From Bathymodiolus platifrons methanotrophic gill symbiont (GTDB lineage Bacteria; Pseudomonadota; Gammaproteobacteria; Methylococcales; Methylomonadaceae), in NCBI RefSeq assembly GCF_002189065.1, contig NZ_BDMN01000026.1, forward strand, positions 1 to 57,158: a stretch of DNA of 57,158 bases, read 5' to 3'. The first letter of the stretch is position 1. Each line of letters begins with the position of its first letter. The position numbers were made by a program, and so were the translations under genes. The notes below the pieces were generated by a model. It made no database searches, was not told the origin of the DNA, and saw only the letters and a program-made list of their open reading frames with translations. Below, in pieces: positions 38,090 to 48,300 of the stretch.

Positions 38090-38596
38090 ATGGCAAATGC
38101 ATCTCAACAAGCGAATTCTGATGGACTACAAGAAAAATTAGTTTCTGTCCGTAGAGTCGCAAAAGTTGTTAAAGGCGGTAGAGTTTTTGGTTTTACTGCG
38201 CTTACAGTGGTAGGCGATGGTGATGGAAATGTAGGTTATGGGGTAAGTAAAGCAAAAGAGGTACCCATAGCAATACAGAAGTCACTAGAGCAAGCAAGAA
38301 AAAATATGCATAAAGTTGCTCTTAAGGGTGATACATTGCAATATTCAATTATGTCAGAAGTAGGGGCGGCTAAAGTATTTATGCAGCCAGCTACTGAAGG
38401 TACAGGTATTATCGCTGGTGGACCTATGCGTGCTGTTTTTGAGGCGGTAGGTGTACACAATGTACTAGCAAAATGTATCGGAACCAATAATCCGATCAAT
38501 GTTGTGCGAGCTACTATAGATGGCCTGGCTCATATGAATAATGCTGAACAAATCGCTGCTAAGCGTGGTTTGTCAGTTGAAGAGATTACAGGGTAA
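38090..38596 (+). CDS. rpsE: 30S ribosomal protein S5
   Basis: uS5 sits at the mRNA entry and affects decoding accuracy. The 168 residues include [20 protein letters not shown] (about 21-40, the site of spectinomycin-resistance changes, here wild-type in appearance) and [20 protein letters not shown]. Confidence 0.97.
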   Translation: MANASQQANSDGLQEKLVSVRRVAKVVKGGRVFGFTALTVVGDGDGNVGYGVSKAKEVPIAIQKSLEQARKNMHKVALKGDTLQYSIMSEVGAAKVFMQPATEGTGIIAGGPMRAVFEAVGVHNVLAKCIGTNNPINVVRATIDGLAHMNNAEQIAAKRGLSVEEITG

Positions 38597-38601
38597 TTGA
38601 C

Positions 38602-38787
38602 ATGGCTGATAAAAAATTACGCGTTACAATGACAAAGAGCAGTATTGGCCGTCTGAAAAATCATAAAGCCTGTTTACAGGGTTTAGGTTTACGACGTATC
38701 AATCATACGGTTGAAGTAATCGATACTGTTGAAAATAGAGGCATGATTAATAAAGTCTCTTATATGGTTACAGTAGAGGAAGTCTAA
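38602..38787 (+). CDS. rpmD: 50S ribosomal protein L30
   Basis: uL30 is a small 50S protein. The 61 residues include [20 protein letters not shown], then [20 protein letters not shown], the short bacterial form. Its stop TAA overlaps the rplO start by one base. Confidence 0.96.
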   Translation: MADKKLRVTMTKSSIGRLKNHKACLQGLGLRRINHTVEVIDTVENRGMINKVSYMVTVEEV

Positions 38788-39221
38788 TGTATTTAAATAC
38801 AATTAAGCCTGCTGAGGGTTCAAAAAAAGATCGCAAAAGAGTAGGTCGAGGAATCGGATCAACTCTTGGTAAAACTTGCGGACGTGGGCATAAAGGTCAA
38901 AAATCACGTAGTGGTGGTATGCCTAAAGTAGGTTTTGAAGGTGGTCAAATGCCACTGCAAAAACGTTTACCTAAAGTAGGTTTTAGATCAAGAAAAGCTA
39001 AATTTACTTCTGAAGTCAGATTGTGCGAAATAGCTAAACTAGGTCAGGAAGTGGTAACACTTGATGATTTAATTAAAGCGAACATCGTTCCTGCTTTTAC
39101 TAAAGTAGCTAAACTGATTAAATCTGGTGAAATAACAACGGCAGTTACCCTAAAGGGTATTAAAGCAACTACGGGTGCTAAGGCATCTGTTGAAGCAGCT
39201 GGTGGAAAAGTAGAGGAATAA
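38787..39221 (+). CDS. rplO: 50S ribosomal protein L15
   Basis: uL15 stabilises 23S domains late in assembly. The 144 residues begin [20 protein letters not shown] and contain the glycine-rich [20 protein letters not shown] then [20 protein letters not shown]. secY follows after two bases. Confidence 0.97.
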   Translation: MYLNTIKPAEGSKKDRKRVGRGIGSTLGKTCGRGHKGQKSRSGGMPKVGFEGGQMPLQKRLPKVGFRSRKAKFTSEVRLCEIAKLGQEVVTLDDLIKANIVPAFTKVAKLIKSGEITTAVTLKGIKATTGAKASVEAAGGKVEE

Positions 39222-39223
39222 AA

Positions 39224-40549
39224 GTGAGTAGATCAAGCGCACAAATGAAAGAGCAATTAGAAAAAACTTCTGAATTGCGTTCAAGACTATTATTCGTTCT
39301 CGGCGCTTTTTTTGTTTACCGCGTTGGTGCGCATATTCCGGTACCAGGAATTGATCCTGATGCTTTGGCGGCGATGTTCAAGCAGCAAGAAGGCTCTATC
39401 TTTGACATGTTCAACATGTTTTCTGGTGGTGCATTAAAGCGATTAAGTCTTTTTGCTCTGGGAATTATGCCGTATATTTCTGCCTCTATTATTATGCAGT
39501 TGATGGCTATTGTTATTCCTCAGCTAGAGCAAATAAAGAAAGAAGGTGAGTCAGGGCGACGTAAAATTTCACAGTACACAAGGTATGGTACTGTTTTATT
39601 GGCGTCATTCCAGGCTGTTGGAGTATCGGTTGCATTGCAAAACCAAACAGCTGGTGGTTTATCTGTAGTGATAAATCCAGGTATGCAATTTATAGTTATT
39701 ACTGCTATTACCCTGGTTGCCGGAACTGTTTTTCTTATGTGGTTGGGTGAGCAAATCACCGAGCGTGGTCTGGGTAATGGTATTTCACTGATTATTTTTG
39801 CTGGTATCGTTTCTGGATTACCTTCTGCAATTGGTGGAACTTTGGAATTAGCAAGAACAGGTGAGCTTAATGGCGCATTTATTGTCTTGTTATTTTTATT
39901 GGCTATTGCGGTCACTGCTCTAGTTGTATTTGTAGAGCGCGGGCAAAGACGTATTGTTATCAACTATCCTAAGCGTCAGCAAGGAAAAAGAATGTATGCT
40001 GGGCAAAGTAGTTTTTTGCCACTTAAGCTAAATATGGCTGGAGTTATTCCACCAATTTTTGCTTCTAGTATTATTTTGTTTCCTGCTACAATCGCAGGTT
40101 GGTTTGGTAGCGCTGAAGGAATGGGTTGGTTACAAGATATTGCCACATCGATCTCTCCGGGGCAGCCGTTATATGTAATGCTATATACAATTGCGATTGT
40201 ATTCTTCTGTTTCTTTTATACTGCGTTGGTATTTAATTCAACAGAGACAGCAGATAATTTAAAAAAATCAGGTGCATTTTTACCTGGAATTAGACCTGGT
40301 GAGCAAACAGCCATTTATATTGATAAGGTCATGACACGTTTAACGTTGATTGGTGCCTTTTACATAACGGCAGTATGTTTGTTACCTGAGTTTTTAATTG
40401 TTTATTGGAATGTGCCCTTTTACTTTGGTGGTACATCTCTTTTGATTATTGTAGTCGTGGTTATGGATTTTGTTTCGCAAATGCAAACTCATCTAATGTC
40501 ACAGCAGTATGATGGACTGATGAACAAAGCAAATTTAAAGAAAAGATAA
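39224..40549 (+). CDS. secY: Preprotein translocase channel SecY
   Basis: SecY is the pore of the Sec translocon in the inner membrane. The 441 residues start at GTG (39224) and contain ten hydrophobic segments, among them the plug region after [20 protein letters not shown] (about 33-52), [20 protein letters not shown] (about 84), and the cytoplasmic C5 loop [20 protein letters not shown] (about 348-367) that binds SecA and ribosomes. Its partner secE is 25 kb away; secG is not in the window. Confidence 0.97.
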   Translation: MSRSSAQMKEQLEKTSELRSRLLFVLGAFFVYRVGAHIPVPGIDPDALAAMFKQQEGSIFDMFNMFSGGALKRLSLFALGIMPYISASIIMQLMAIVIPQLEQIKKEGESGRRKISQYTRYGTVLLASFQAVGVSVALQNQTAGGLSVVINPGMQFIVITAITLVAGTVFLMWLGEQITERGLGNGISLIIFAGIVSGLPSAIGGTLELARTGELNGAFIVLLFLLAIAVTALVVFVERGQRRIVINYPKRQQGKRMYAGQSSFLPLKLNMAGVIPPIFASSIILFPATIAGWFGSAEGMGWLQDIATSISPGQPLYVMLYTIAIVFFCFFYTALVFNSTETADNLKKSGAFLPGIRPGEQTAIYIDKVMTRLTLIGAFYITAVCLLPEFLIVYWNVPFYFGGTSLLIIVVVVMDFVSQMQTHLMSQQYDGLMNKANLKKR

Positions 40550-40573
40550 ATTAATTTAATTAAGGGGTGAGCT

Positions 40574-40687
40574 GTGAAAGTACGAGCTTCTGTAAAAAAA
40601 ATGTGCCGTAACTGTAAAGTTGTTAAAAGAGCTGGAGTAGTTAGGGTGATTTGTAAAGATGGGCGTCATAAACAACGTCAGGGATAA
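40574..40687 (+). CDS. rpmJ: 50S ribosomal protein L36 (zinc-binding form)
   Basis: A 37-residue frame starts at GTG (40574) with GGGGTGAGCT ahead. It begins [20 protein letters not shown] and ends [10 protein letters not shown]. The zinc ligands are Cys11, Cys14, Cys27 and His32, the C+ form. It lies between secY and rpsM as in E. coli, and was found by reading the gap directly. Confidence 0.95.
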   Translation: MKVRASVKKMCRNCKVVKRAGVVRVICKDGRHKQRQG

Positions 40688-40694
40688 TTTTTTA

Positions 40695-40722
40695 TTGCTT
40701 TATAAAGTGCAAGTGCTATAAT
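40695..40722 (+). promoter_or_regulatory. Probable internal promoter before rpsM (alpha operon)
   Basis: TTGCTT (40695-40700) and a perfect TATAAT (40717-40722) are 16 bases apart. TGC in front of the -10 box makes it an extended -10. It lies in the 75-bp gap between rpmJ and rpsM, the largest gap in this part of the cluster, and 40 bases before the rpsM ATG. Confidence 0.6.
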
Positions 40723-40762
40723 TGAGCGCTTGACTTTAGAGTACCGTATTAGGAGTATCTAG

Positions 40763-41119
40763 ATGGCACGAATTGCCGGAATTAATGTACCAGATCATAA
40801 ACATGCAGAAATTGGTTTGACTGCTATTTATGGCGTTGGTAAGCCAACTGCAATTAATATCTGTAAAGAAGTTGGTATAGAACGGACAATTAAAATTAAA
40901 GAGCTAAGCGAAGAGCAGTTAGACGCTATTCGTGGAGTAATCGCAAAAATTGTCGTTGAGGGTGATCTACGACGCGAAGTGTCAATGAACATTAAGCGTT
41001 TGATGGATCTTGGTTGTTACCGTGGTATTCGTCATAGACGTGGACTACCATTGCGTGGTCAAAGAACGAGAACAAATGCTCGTACTAGAAAAGGCCCACG
41101 TAAACCTATTAGAAAATAA
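40763..41119 (+). CDS. rpsM: 30S ribosomal protein S13
   Basis: uS13 is in the 30S head and contacts P-site tRNA through its C-terminal tail. The 118 residues begin [20 protein letters not shown], contain [20 protein letters not shown] (about 87-106), and end in a basic tail [13 protein letters not shown] lies ahead of the ATG. Confidence 0.97.
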   Translation: MARIAGINVPDHKHAEIGLTAIYGVGKPTAINICKEVGIERTIKIKELSEEQLDAIRGVIAKIVVEGDLRREVSMNIKRLMDLGCYRGIRHRRGLPLRGQRTRTNARTRKGPRKPIRK

Positions 41120-41133
41120 GATAAGTTATAAAT

Positions 41134-41520
41134 ATGGCTAGTTCAAATCGTACAAAGAAAAAAATAAAAAAGGAAATTGCTGATGGCATTGCCCATATCC
41201 ATGCAACTTTCAATAACACAATAGTTACAATTACTGATCGTAAAGGAAATGCCTTAGCATGGGCAACCTCTGGTGGTTCTGGTTTTAGAGGATCTAGAAA
41301 AAGCACTCCTTTTGCAGCTCAGGTTGCAGCAGAAAACGTTGGCAAAGTAGCTCAAGAATTCGGCATGAAGAATCTTGATGTCATGATCAAAGGCCCAGGC
41401 CCAGGTCGTGAATCTGCAGTAAGATCTTTTAACAACTTAGGGTTTAAAATTGGCAGCATCGTTGATGTTACGCCTATTCCTCATAATGGTTGTCGTCCAC
41501 CGAAAAAGCGTAGGGTATAG
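41134..41520 (+). CDS. rpsK: 30S ribosomal protein S11
   Basis: uS11 lines the mRNA exit channel. The 128 residues contain [20 protein letters not shown] (about 19-38) and the invariant end [13 protein letters not shown], with the Asn-Gly pair that becomes isoaspartate in E. coli. Confidence 0.98.
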   Translation: MASSNRTKKKIKKEIADGIAHIHATFNNTIVTITDRKGNALAWATSGGSGFRGSRKSTPFAAQVAAENVGKVAQEFGMKNLDVMIKGPGPGRESAVRSFNNLGFKIGSIVDVTPIPHNGCRPPKKRRV

Positions 41521-41533
41521 TTAGGAGTTTATT

Positions 41534-42154
41534 ATGGCTAGATATGTAGGACCCACTTGTAAATTAAGTCGTCGCGAAGGTACTGACCTGTTTTTAAAAA
41601 GCAGAGGTAAGTCGCTCGAAGGTAAATGTAAATTAGACCAGCGTCCTGGTCAGCATGGTACTAAGCGTGCTCGTGACTCTAACTACGCAACTCAGTTAAG
41701 AGCTAAGCAGCGTATCAGACGTATATATGGTGTTCTTGAAAAGCAATTTAGAAATTACTATAAATCAGCAGATTTACAAAAAGGCGCAACAGGTTTAAAC
41801 CTATTAAACCTTTTAGAGTCTAGACTGGATAACGTAGTTTATAGAATGGGCTTTGCTGCAACTCGTGCAGAAGCAAGACAGTTAGTTAGTCACAAATCCA
41901 TTTTGGTGAATGACAATATTAATAATATCCCTTCTGCTCAAGTTTCTGTTGGCGATAAAGTCTCTATTAGAGAAAAATCTAAAAAACAAGTGCGTATTGG
42001 TGATGCACTAACAGTTGCTGATCAGTATGGTTTCCCTGCATGGCTTGAAGTAAATCCTAAGGATTTTTCTGGTTCATTTAATTCTTTACCTGATCGTGCT
42101 GATTTAGGTAGTGATATTAATGAGCAGCTAGTAGTTGAGCTATATTCTAAATAA
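41534..42154 (+). CDS. rpsD: 30S ribosomal protein S4
   Basis: uS4 starts 30S assembly and in E. coli represses the alpha operon. The 206 residues begin [20 protein letters not shown]. The S4 domain is at about 97-160 ([20 protein letters not shown], then [14 protein letters not shown]). The N-terminal zinc cysteines are not present, as in other gammaproteobacteria. Confidence 0.97.
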   Translation: MARYVGPTCKLSRREGTDLFLKSRGKSLEGKCKLDQRPGQHGTKRARDSNYATQLRAKQRIRRIYGVLEKQFRNYYKSADLQKGATGLNLLNLLESRLDNVVYRMGFAATRAEARQLVSHKSILVNDNINNIPSAQVSVGDKVSIREKSKKQVRIGDALTVADQYGFPAWLEVNPKDFSGSFNSLPDRADLGSDINEQLVVELYSK

Positions 42155-42169
42155 ATTCTGGGGTTTTAA

Positions 42170-43177
42170 ATGCATAGTGCTGTTACTGGTTTATTAAAAC
42201 CTCAACTTGTTGAGGTTGTAAGTAAATCAACTAATCATTCAAGAATTGTTATTGAACCTTTAGAGAGAGGTTTTGGCCACTCACTGGGAAATGCTTTAAG
42301 AAGAGTACTTCTTTCTTCAATTCCTGGTTGTGCTGTCGTTAGTGCCGAGATTGAAAATGCCGAGCATGAATATTCAGTAATCAATGGCGTCCAGGAAGAT
42401 GTTATTGATGTGCTGTTGAATTTAAAGCAATTGGCTATTATCTTACACTCTGCAAACGAAGTAACATTAACATTAAGTAAAAGCGGTTCAGGGCCTGTTA
42501 CAGCTGCTGATATACAAACTACTCATGATGTTGAGATCATTAACCCTGATCTGGTTATTGCTAATTTAACCGAAGAAGGTAAATTATCAATGAAAATCAA
42601 CATTCAGTGTGGTCGTGGATATGAGCCTTCTAACACAAGAACTGAGGGTTTAGGTGTTGGTGTGGTGGGTGCGTTGCAAGTTGATGCTTCCTATAGCCCT
42701 GTTTCTACAGTAGCCTATACTGTTGAGACAACCAGGGTTGAGCAGCGGACTAATCTGGATAGATTGATTATCGAATTAGATACCAATGGAACTATTGATC
42801 CTGAGGAGACAATTAAACTTGCTGCAACTATATTACATGACCAATTATCAGTATTTGTTGACTTTGAGAAAGTAAAAGAGCAAATACCTGAAGAAGTCGA
42901 TGAGCCAGTTGAACAGATAGACCCTAATCTTCTACGTCCAGTTGATGATTTAGAGTTAACTGTCAGGTCTGCAAATTGTCTGAAAGCTGAAAATATTTAT
43001 TATATCGGTGATTTGATTCAGCGTACTGAATTTGAATTATTGAAAACACCGAATTTAGGTAGAAAGTCGTTAACTGAGATTAAAGATGTGTTAGCACTAA
43101 AAGGACTTTCTTTAGGAATGCGACTAGAGAACTGGCCGCCTGAAAATCTGCTTGAGCAAGCTCAAGCGGTTTTATAA
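42170..43177 (+). CDS. rpoA: RNA polymerase alpha subunit
   Basis: RpoA dimerises to start RNA polymerase assembly and binds UP elements and activators. The 335 residues have the N-terminal assembly domain with [20 protein letters not shown] (about 33-52). After an acidic linker ([17 protein letters not shown]) comes the C-terminal domain with [20 protein letters not shown] and [20 protein letters not shown]. Confidence 0.98.
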   Translation: MHSAVTGLLKPQLVEVVSKSTNHSRIVIEPLERGFGHSLGNALRRVLLSSIPGCAVVSAEIENAEHEYSVINGVQEDVIDVLLNLKQLAIILHSANEVTLTLSKSGSGPVTAADIQTTHDVEIINPDLVIANLTEEGKLSMKINIQCGRGYEPSNTRTEGLGVGVVGALQVDASYSPVSTVAYTVETTRVEQRTNLDRLIIELDTNGTIDPEETIKLAATILHDQLSVFVDFEKVKEQIPEEVDEPVEQIDPNLLRPVDDLELTVRSANCLKAENIYYIGDLIQRTEFELLKTPNLGRKSLTEIKDVLALKGLSLGMRLENWPPENLLEQAQAVL

Positions 43178-43196
43178 CAATACAAGGTTTAACCGT

Positions 43197-43577
43197 ATGA
43201 GACATCGTAAGTCTGGTAGACAATTAAATAGAAATAGTAGTCATAGAAAAGCTATGTTTAGTAATATGGCAACTTCTTTATTTGATAAAGAATTAATTAG
43301 AACTACTTTGCCTAAGGCTAAGGAATTGCGTTCAATTGCTGAGCCTCTTCTAACATTATCTAAGAATGATTCAGTTGCTAATCGTCGTTTAGCGTTCGCT
43401 AAATTACGTGACCGTGAAATAGTCACTAAATTATTTAATGAACTTGGTCCTCGTTACCAGGATCGTCCTGGTGGTTATTTGCGCATTATGAAATGCGGAT
43501 TCCGCACTGGTGATAAAGCTCCTATGGCATACGTAGAGTTAGTTGATCGACCTGAATTAGAAGAAGCAGAAGATTAA
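43197..43577 (+). CDS. rplQ: 50S ribosomal protein L17
   Basis: bL17 lies near the tunnel exit. I use the ATG at 43197, giving 126 residues that begin [20 protein letters not shown], the family's normal start; the frame is open back into rpoA, but that part is not conserved. It ends with an acidic tail ELEEAED. It is the last gene of the cluster, with a strong terminator 20 bases after its stop. Confidence 0.97.
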   Translation: MRHRKSGRQLNRNSSHRKAMFSNMATSLFDKELIRTTLPKAKELRSIAEPLLTLSKNDSVANRRLAFAKLRDREIVTKLFNELGPRYQDRPGGYLRIMKCGFRTGDKAPMAYVELVDRPELEEAED

Positions 43578-43595
43578 TTTCTCTTTATTTCTAAT

Positions 43596-43625
43596 AAAAA
43601 AAAACCAGCTTAGGCTGGTTTTTTT
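43596..43625 (+). terminator. Intrinsic terminator after rplQ
   Basis: CCAGC (43605-43609) pairs with GCTGG (43614-43618) over a TTAG loop. The stem is prolonged by an A run (43596-43604) pairing with seven T (43619-43625). The A run and T run on both sides make it usable from either strand, so it may also stop transcripts of the convergent gcv genes. Confidence 0.9.
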
Positions 43626-43896
43626 ATGTCATGAAGAAAGTGACTGGCTTTGCATATCAGGTTGATTTTGGCTATCAAGAAATTTAACTATTGTAAGTTC
43701 CCCAGAGTAACTTAACTAAAGTAAGGCATCAATGTAGAGCGGACTTTAGTCCGCTAATGTAGAAAACTGATATATTGGCGGACTATAAAATCCGTTCTAC
43801 GTGCCTATTAATATTACCAGGATATTTTCTAAAAAAAGTTAATTCAATTTTGCCGAGTTACTTATTCATGCTTTCTACCCTGTTTTGAAGTACTCA
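43626..43896. other. Convergent intergenic region with a REP-like element
   Basis: This is the gap between the rplQ terminator and the end of gcvP. Apart from the REP-like palindrome at 43734-43800, I see only AT-rich sequence with no credible open frame. Confidence 0.5.
43734..43800. repeat. REP-like double palindrome
   Basis: GTAGAGCGGACTTTAGTCCG at the left end and its near reverse complement at the right end (GCGGACTATAAAATCCGTTC then TAC) flank a 24-base AT-rich core. Each half also folds on itself (GCGGAC/GTCCGC). Related but degenerate copies lie at 52516-52538 and 53418-53476. Such units are typical substrates of REP-associated tyrosine transposases, of which a remnant is at 1965-2048. 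Confidence 0.65.
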
Positions 43897-46754
43897 CTAA
43901 ACACAGGTGCATTTTAAATGGCGATCGCCATAAGCTTCATCTATACGGCCAACAGGTGGCCAATACTTATCGACATACTGAGCTTTATCCGGAAAATATG
44001 CTTGTTGCTTGCTATAAGGGTGCGACCAGTTTTCATTTAGCAGGCTTAACTGAGTATGTGGGGCATTAACTAATAAGTTGTCTTGCCTATCTGCTGTTCC
44101 GTTTTCTATAGCCGTTATTTCCTTACGTATGCTGATCATTGCGGCACAAAATCTATCCAGTTCTGGTTTGTTCTCGCTTTCCGTGGGTTCTATCATCAAT
44201 GTTTCATGTACTGGAAAAGATACGGTAGGAGCGTGGTGTCCATAATCAACTAGGTGTTTTGCGATATCATTTACTGCTATTCCGCAACTTTTTTTAAACG
44301 ACCTGCAATCCAGGATGCATTCATGAGCAATCCAGCCATTTTTTCCCTTGTATAAGATTGGGTAGTAGGGGGCTAGATTTCTGGCTATATAGTTGGCATT
44401 TAGAATGGCAGTTAAAGTGCTTCTTTTAAGGCCTGCTGCCCCCATCATGGCAATATATGCCCATGGAATACTAAGTGTATTTGCTGAACCCCAAGGGGCT
44501 GCTGCAATTGTTCCTATGCTTGAATGTTTGCTTGCTGCAGGGTTGACTCCTGGTACTACTGGGTGAGTTGGCAAGTGTTCGCCGACCTATGGGTCCAACT
44601 CCGCCATGCGGAATGCTAAAGGTTTTATGGAGATTAAGATGGGCGACATCAGCTCCAATTTTTCCAGGGCGACTGATACCAATCAATGCATTGAAATTAG
44701 CGCCATCTAAATATACCTGGCCTCCATGCTCATGGATAATCTGACATATCTGGCAAAATGACTCTTCAAATACACCGTGAGTGGATGGGTAGGTAATCAT
44801 AATGCAGCGATAAAACTGGAATGCAGGGAAGCGATTTCTTTTAATTTCTCAACGTTAATATTGCCAGGTTGTCGCAGGGTACTTCAATAATTGTATAGCC
44901 TGCCAGAGCTGCACTAGCTGGATTTGTGCCGTGGGCTGATTCTGGAATCAAACAAATATTGCGTTATTCCTGGTTGCATGCCTGATGATATTTTTGAATA
45001 ACTAATAAACCGCTATATTCGCCTTGTGATCCAGCATTCGGTTGCAACGAAAATGCTGAGAACCCCGTTAAATCACAGAGCATATTTTCCAGTTCTTCAA
45101 TCAATTGCTGGTAGCCCTGAGCCTGATGCGTTGGCACAAAAGGGTGCAAGCAATTAAATTCGTACTGTGAAATGGCTTGCAGTGAAGTTGCCCAGTTTAA
45201 CTTCATAGTACACGAGCCAAGGGGGATCATTGAGCGATCTAAGGCAATGTCCTTGCTCGCTAACAAACGCATATAACGCATCATTTCAGTTTCTGAGTGA
45301 TATCGGTTAAATACGGGGTGTTGTAAAATTTTATCTTTCCTTAGTAAATTGGCAGGAATGCAAGTGGGGCATATTTTATCAATTTCTATTAAATCCGGGA
45401 TACTCTGCGTAGGTAATGCAAAGATTTTCCAGAGTTGTCTAATCAAGCTTCGAGAACTACTCTCATCCATTGAAATACCCAGTGTATCTTTATCGATAAT
45501 GCGTAGATTGATTTTTCTCTCCTCAGCTCTAGCGGCAATACGATGGGCTTTGTAAGGGGTATGGATGATAATGGTATCAAAATAGGGTCTTGTGTTGATT
45601 TGATAGCCTAATTGCTTTAATCCCTGAGCCAGAACCTGGCTGTAACGGTGTACGCGTTGAGCAATCATGCGTAGACCAGATTCGCCATGATAAACAGCAT
45701 AAAACCCGGATAATACCGCTAATAACACTTGTGCCGTGCAAATATTACTGGTCGCTTTTGCTCGTCTGATATGTTGTTCCCGGGTTTGCAAGCTCATGCG
45801 ATAAGCTGTATTGCCATGAATATCCCGGGATACGCCTATTAATCTGCCTGGCATGGAGCGCTTATAGCTATCCTTGCAGGCAAAAAAGGCCGCGTGGGGG
45901 GGGGCATAACCCATTGGCACACCAAAGCGTTGCGCATTGCCAATGACTATGTCTGCACCGAAATCAGCGGGTGCTTTGAGTAATAACAGGCTGAGCAAGT
46001 CAGTGGCAATGGTAATTAATGCTGATTTTTCCTGGGCTAGGCTGGCAAGCAAGCTGAAATCATTAATCTCGCCTAAAGTATTTGGGTACTGGACAAGTAC
46101 GCCGAAGCATTGCTGTTGAGCAAAATCTTTTAAGGGATCTCCTAATACTATATTCAGACCTAGTGGTGTTGCATGAGTCTCTAATACGGCAATAGTTTGT
46201 GGGTGACAAAGCTTATCGACAAAATAATTATTAGAGCTGCTTTTGCTGATGCGTTGACTCATATTCATCGCTTCAGCAGCGGCTGTTGCTTCATCTAATA
46301 AAGAGGCATTTGCAATATCCATTGCTGTTAAATCTATAATGACTTGCTGAAAATTAAGCAATGCTTCTAGTCGTCCCTGTCCCTGGCTTACTTCCGCTTG
46401 ATAGGGGGTGTAGGCAGTATACCAGGATGGGTTTTCCAGGACATTGCGTTTTATGACTGCAGGCATAACCGTATCGTAATAACCCATGCCGATGAGGGAG
46501 GTAAAAGTTTTGTTGCGTGCGCGGATCTTACGTAAGTAAATGATTGCAGCGCGTTCACTGATGGCATCAACAAGCTCTAAAGGCTCGTGGTCGACGATAT
46601 TGTCAGGAAAAGCGGCAGCAATTATATCTTCGAGTGAATCTAGTCCCAGTTCATCTAACATTTCTTGAATTTGTTGTTTATTGGAGCCTATATGACGTTG
46701 CACGAAATTACCGCGCATTTCTAGTTCAGATAAAGGTATGTTTTTAGTCGGCAT
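43897..46754 (-). pseudogene. gcvP: Glycine dehydrogenase (decarboxylating) GcvP, broken
   Basis: The P-protein of the glycine cleavage system decarboxylates glycine with pyridoxal phosphate. The region reads as one GcvP on the minus strand but is broken. Residues 1-596 (46754-44964) are intact up to YHQACNQE, then an in-frame TAA. The next part ([20 protein letters not shown]) is still in frame until a one-base loss near 44864, and another shift lies near 44801. The frame with the PLP lysine ([14 protein letters not shown]) then runs to about 44590, where four codons of the HGGGGPGMGPIG motif are missing and a third shift occurs. The rest (44574-43897) is intact to HLKCTCV. It lies 25 bases after gcvT. 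With three or more frameshifts, a stop and a deletion it cannot make a full enzyme. Confidence 0.88.
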
Positions 46755-46779
46755 TAATAAGCACCCTAGATAGTAGTGG

Positions 46780-47880
46780 TTAGCTCTTGGTTTCGCGGTA
46801 ATAACGATGTTTTACAAAGGGGAGAGGGGTGAGTGAGACAGGGATATCATGCCCGCGTTGTTGACAAAAAAAGGTGGTGCCGGGTGCAATAACTTCTGCA
46901 ATTACATAGGCCATGGCAACCGGTTTTTGTAGGCTTGCACCAAAACTACCACTGCTGATTTTTCCGACTTTATTGCCCTGCGAATCGTATAAATCTGTTC
47001 CTGATCTGAGTATGCTTTTTCCGCTGGTCTGGATGCCCACTCGATAGTGCTGTGCCCCTTCACGAAATTGATAAAGTGTTCTTTTTGCGCCTAAATAATC
47101 AGTTCGCTCTTTTGCAACTAGCCATGATAAGTTTGCTTCTACTGCAGTGATTTCTGTTGAAAGCTCATGGCCATATAAACAAAACCCAGCTTCTAAACGT
47201 AGGCTATCACGCGCACCCAGGCCGATAGGTAATACTTCTGTATGAGAGAGGAGGCGTTGCGCGAGATTGTTGGCGAAAATATTAGCAACGGAAATTTCAA
47301 ATCCATCTTCGCCTGTATAGCCACTGCGGCTAATAGTGCATGGGATATTGTTAATTTCTGTTTGCCTGATGCTCATATAAGGCATTTTGCTAAGCTGCTT
47401 TTCATTCTGTTGAAGTACGGTAACGGCTTGTGGCCCTTGAAGTGCCAATAAAGCCTGCTCTGTCAGTAATTCTATCTGGCAATGATGTGGTAAGTGAATC
47501 TGCAAGTGCTGTACAACGGCGTCCTTACGTGATGCATTAACTATAAGTAACAAATATTTATCAAGGTTAGCAATGATCAAGTCATCAATAATTCCGCCTG
47601 ATTTATTGGTCAATGCTGTGTAGCGTTGCTGACCAGGCTGTAGAGTTTGTATATTGCTAGGGACTAGTTTTTCTAGTTCAGCAGCAGATTGATCTCCTGT
47701 TAAACGAATTTGCCCCATATGAGAAATGTCAAACAGGCCCGCCTTGGTGCGGGTATGTAGGTGTTCTTTAATAATTCCAGGAGGATAATGTAATGGCATT
47801 GCATATCCGGCAAAAGGCGTGATTTTTGCTTTTAATTCAGTATGCAATGAATGTAATGCTGTTTTTTCAATAATATGCAT
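46780..47880 (-). CDS. gcvT: Aminomethyltransferase (glycine cleavage T protein)
   Basis: GcvT moves the methylene group from the H-protein-bound aminomethyl arm to tetrahydrofolate and frees ammonia. The 366 residues are full length. Conserved parts include PLHYPPGIIKEHLHTRTKAG and LFDISHMGQIRLTG (about 31-65), SRSGYTGEDGFEISV (about 189-203) and GLGARDSLRLEAGFCLYGHE (about 222-241). The frame is undamaged although the gcvP that follows is broken. No gcvH lies in the window. Without P protein the gene would have no use unless another gcvP exists. Confidence 0.93.
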   Translation of the reverse strand: MHIIEKTALHSLHTELKAKITPFAGYAMPLHYPPGIIKEHLHTRTKAGLFDISHMGQIRLTGDQSAAELEKLVPSNIQTLQPGQQRYTALTNKSGGIIDDLIIANLDKYLLLIVNASRKDAVVQHLQIHLPHHCQIELLTEQALLALQGPQAVTVLQQNEKQLSKMPYMSIRQTEINNIPCTISRSGYTGEDGFEISVANIFANNLAQRLLSHTEVLPIGLGARDSLRLEAGFCLYGHELSTEITAVEANLSWLVAKERTDYLGAKRTLYQFREGAQHYRVGIQTSGKSILRSGTDLYDSQGNKVGKISSGSFGASLQKPVAMAYVIAEVIAPGTTFFCQQRGHDIPVSLTPLPFVKHRYYRETKS

Positions 47881-47948
47881 AAAAATCGTTATCTGATTTC
47901 AGGTGAAAATAAGGTGCCAGTTACTTTTTATTTTTATTATTGTTATAA

Positions 47949-48168
47949 CTATAGAACTGAAGTTTCCCAATTATTGAGTAGCTGAAATACACAATGCTGG
48001 TGTATCGAGGTTTATTTTAGGTGGTTTTGCCATGTTTATAGCAAACCCCTACTTAATTCCCCTTAGGCAATAGCATTTGAAACGAATGAAAAGACTATTT
48101 TTTTCATATAGTTGTAGCATAGTTTCAATTTTACCATAAATAATTATTGGGAAACTTCAGCTATAGAA
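47949..48168. mobile_element. MITE-like element with 8-bp target-site duplication
   Basis: The 204-bp element 47957-48160 has terminal inverted repeats CTGAAGTTTCCCAAT (15 of 15 identical, 18 of 20 overall) and is flanked on both sides by CTATAGAA (47949-47956 and 48161-48168), an 8-bp direct repeat. It has no open frame. Inside, bases 48032-48095 are identical to 64 bp of the 216-bp repeat at the start of the window. The terminal repeats do not match the visible ends of the IS4-type unit, so the 64-bp block is an internal passenger or the relic of a shared ancestor. Confidence 0.85.
48032..48095 (+). repeat. Third copy of a 64-bp block from the 216-bp repeat
   Basis: These 64 bases equal 1760-1823 exactly, and the reverse complement of 163-226. 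The match starts with ATGTTTATAGCAAACCCCTA and ends with CGAATGAAAAGAC. The absence of any mismatch suggests recent spread or ongoing conversion. Confidence 0.92.
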
Positions 48169-48300
48169 GATATGAGACGTTTGCGTGCATTTTTTAAGAA
48201 TTAACTGCTCGAGCAAGAAAAACACAGATAAATATGCTAATAAGCAGCATAAAAAAGGTACAATGTTAGGCGTTATGGAAAATGGAAATCAGGACAATTA

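Larger units (their letters stand above)
47881..48300. other. Divergent gcvT-hemC intergenic region
   Basis: 420 bp between gcvT (minus) and hemC (plus). About half is the MITE-like element (47957-48160 plus its target duplication). On the hemC side TACAAT at 48259-48264 could be a -10 box, but no -35 box is evident. Confidence 0.5.

Noticed and set aside
39520-39963. 147-codon minus-strand frame opposite secY
   Set aside because: Shadow of secY in another frame, with no conserved motifs; similar shadows opposite rpoB, rpoC and rplJ were dropped for the same reason.
43897-44800. Separate small genes for the gcvP fragments (for example a natural gcvPA/gcvPB split)
   Set aside because: In split P proteins the break lies between the two halves and both reading frames are whole. 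Here the second half itself is broken twice more and its fragments have no proper starts.
44801-44966. Programmed frameshift or stop read-through in gcvP
   Set aside because: There are several unrelated lesions, including a deletion in a conserved motif, with no slippery sequence and no tradition of recoding in this gene.
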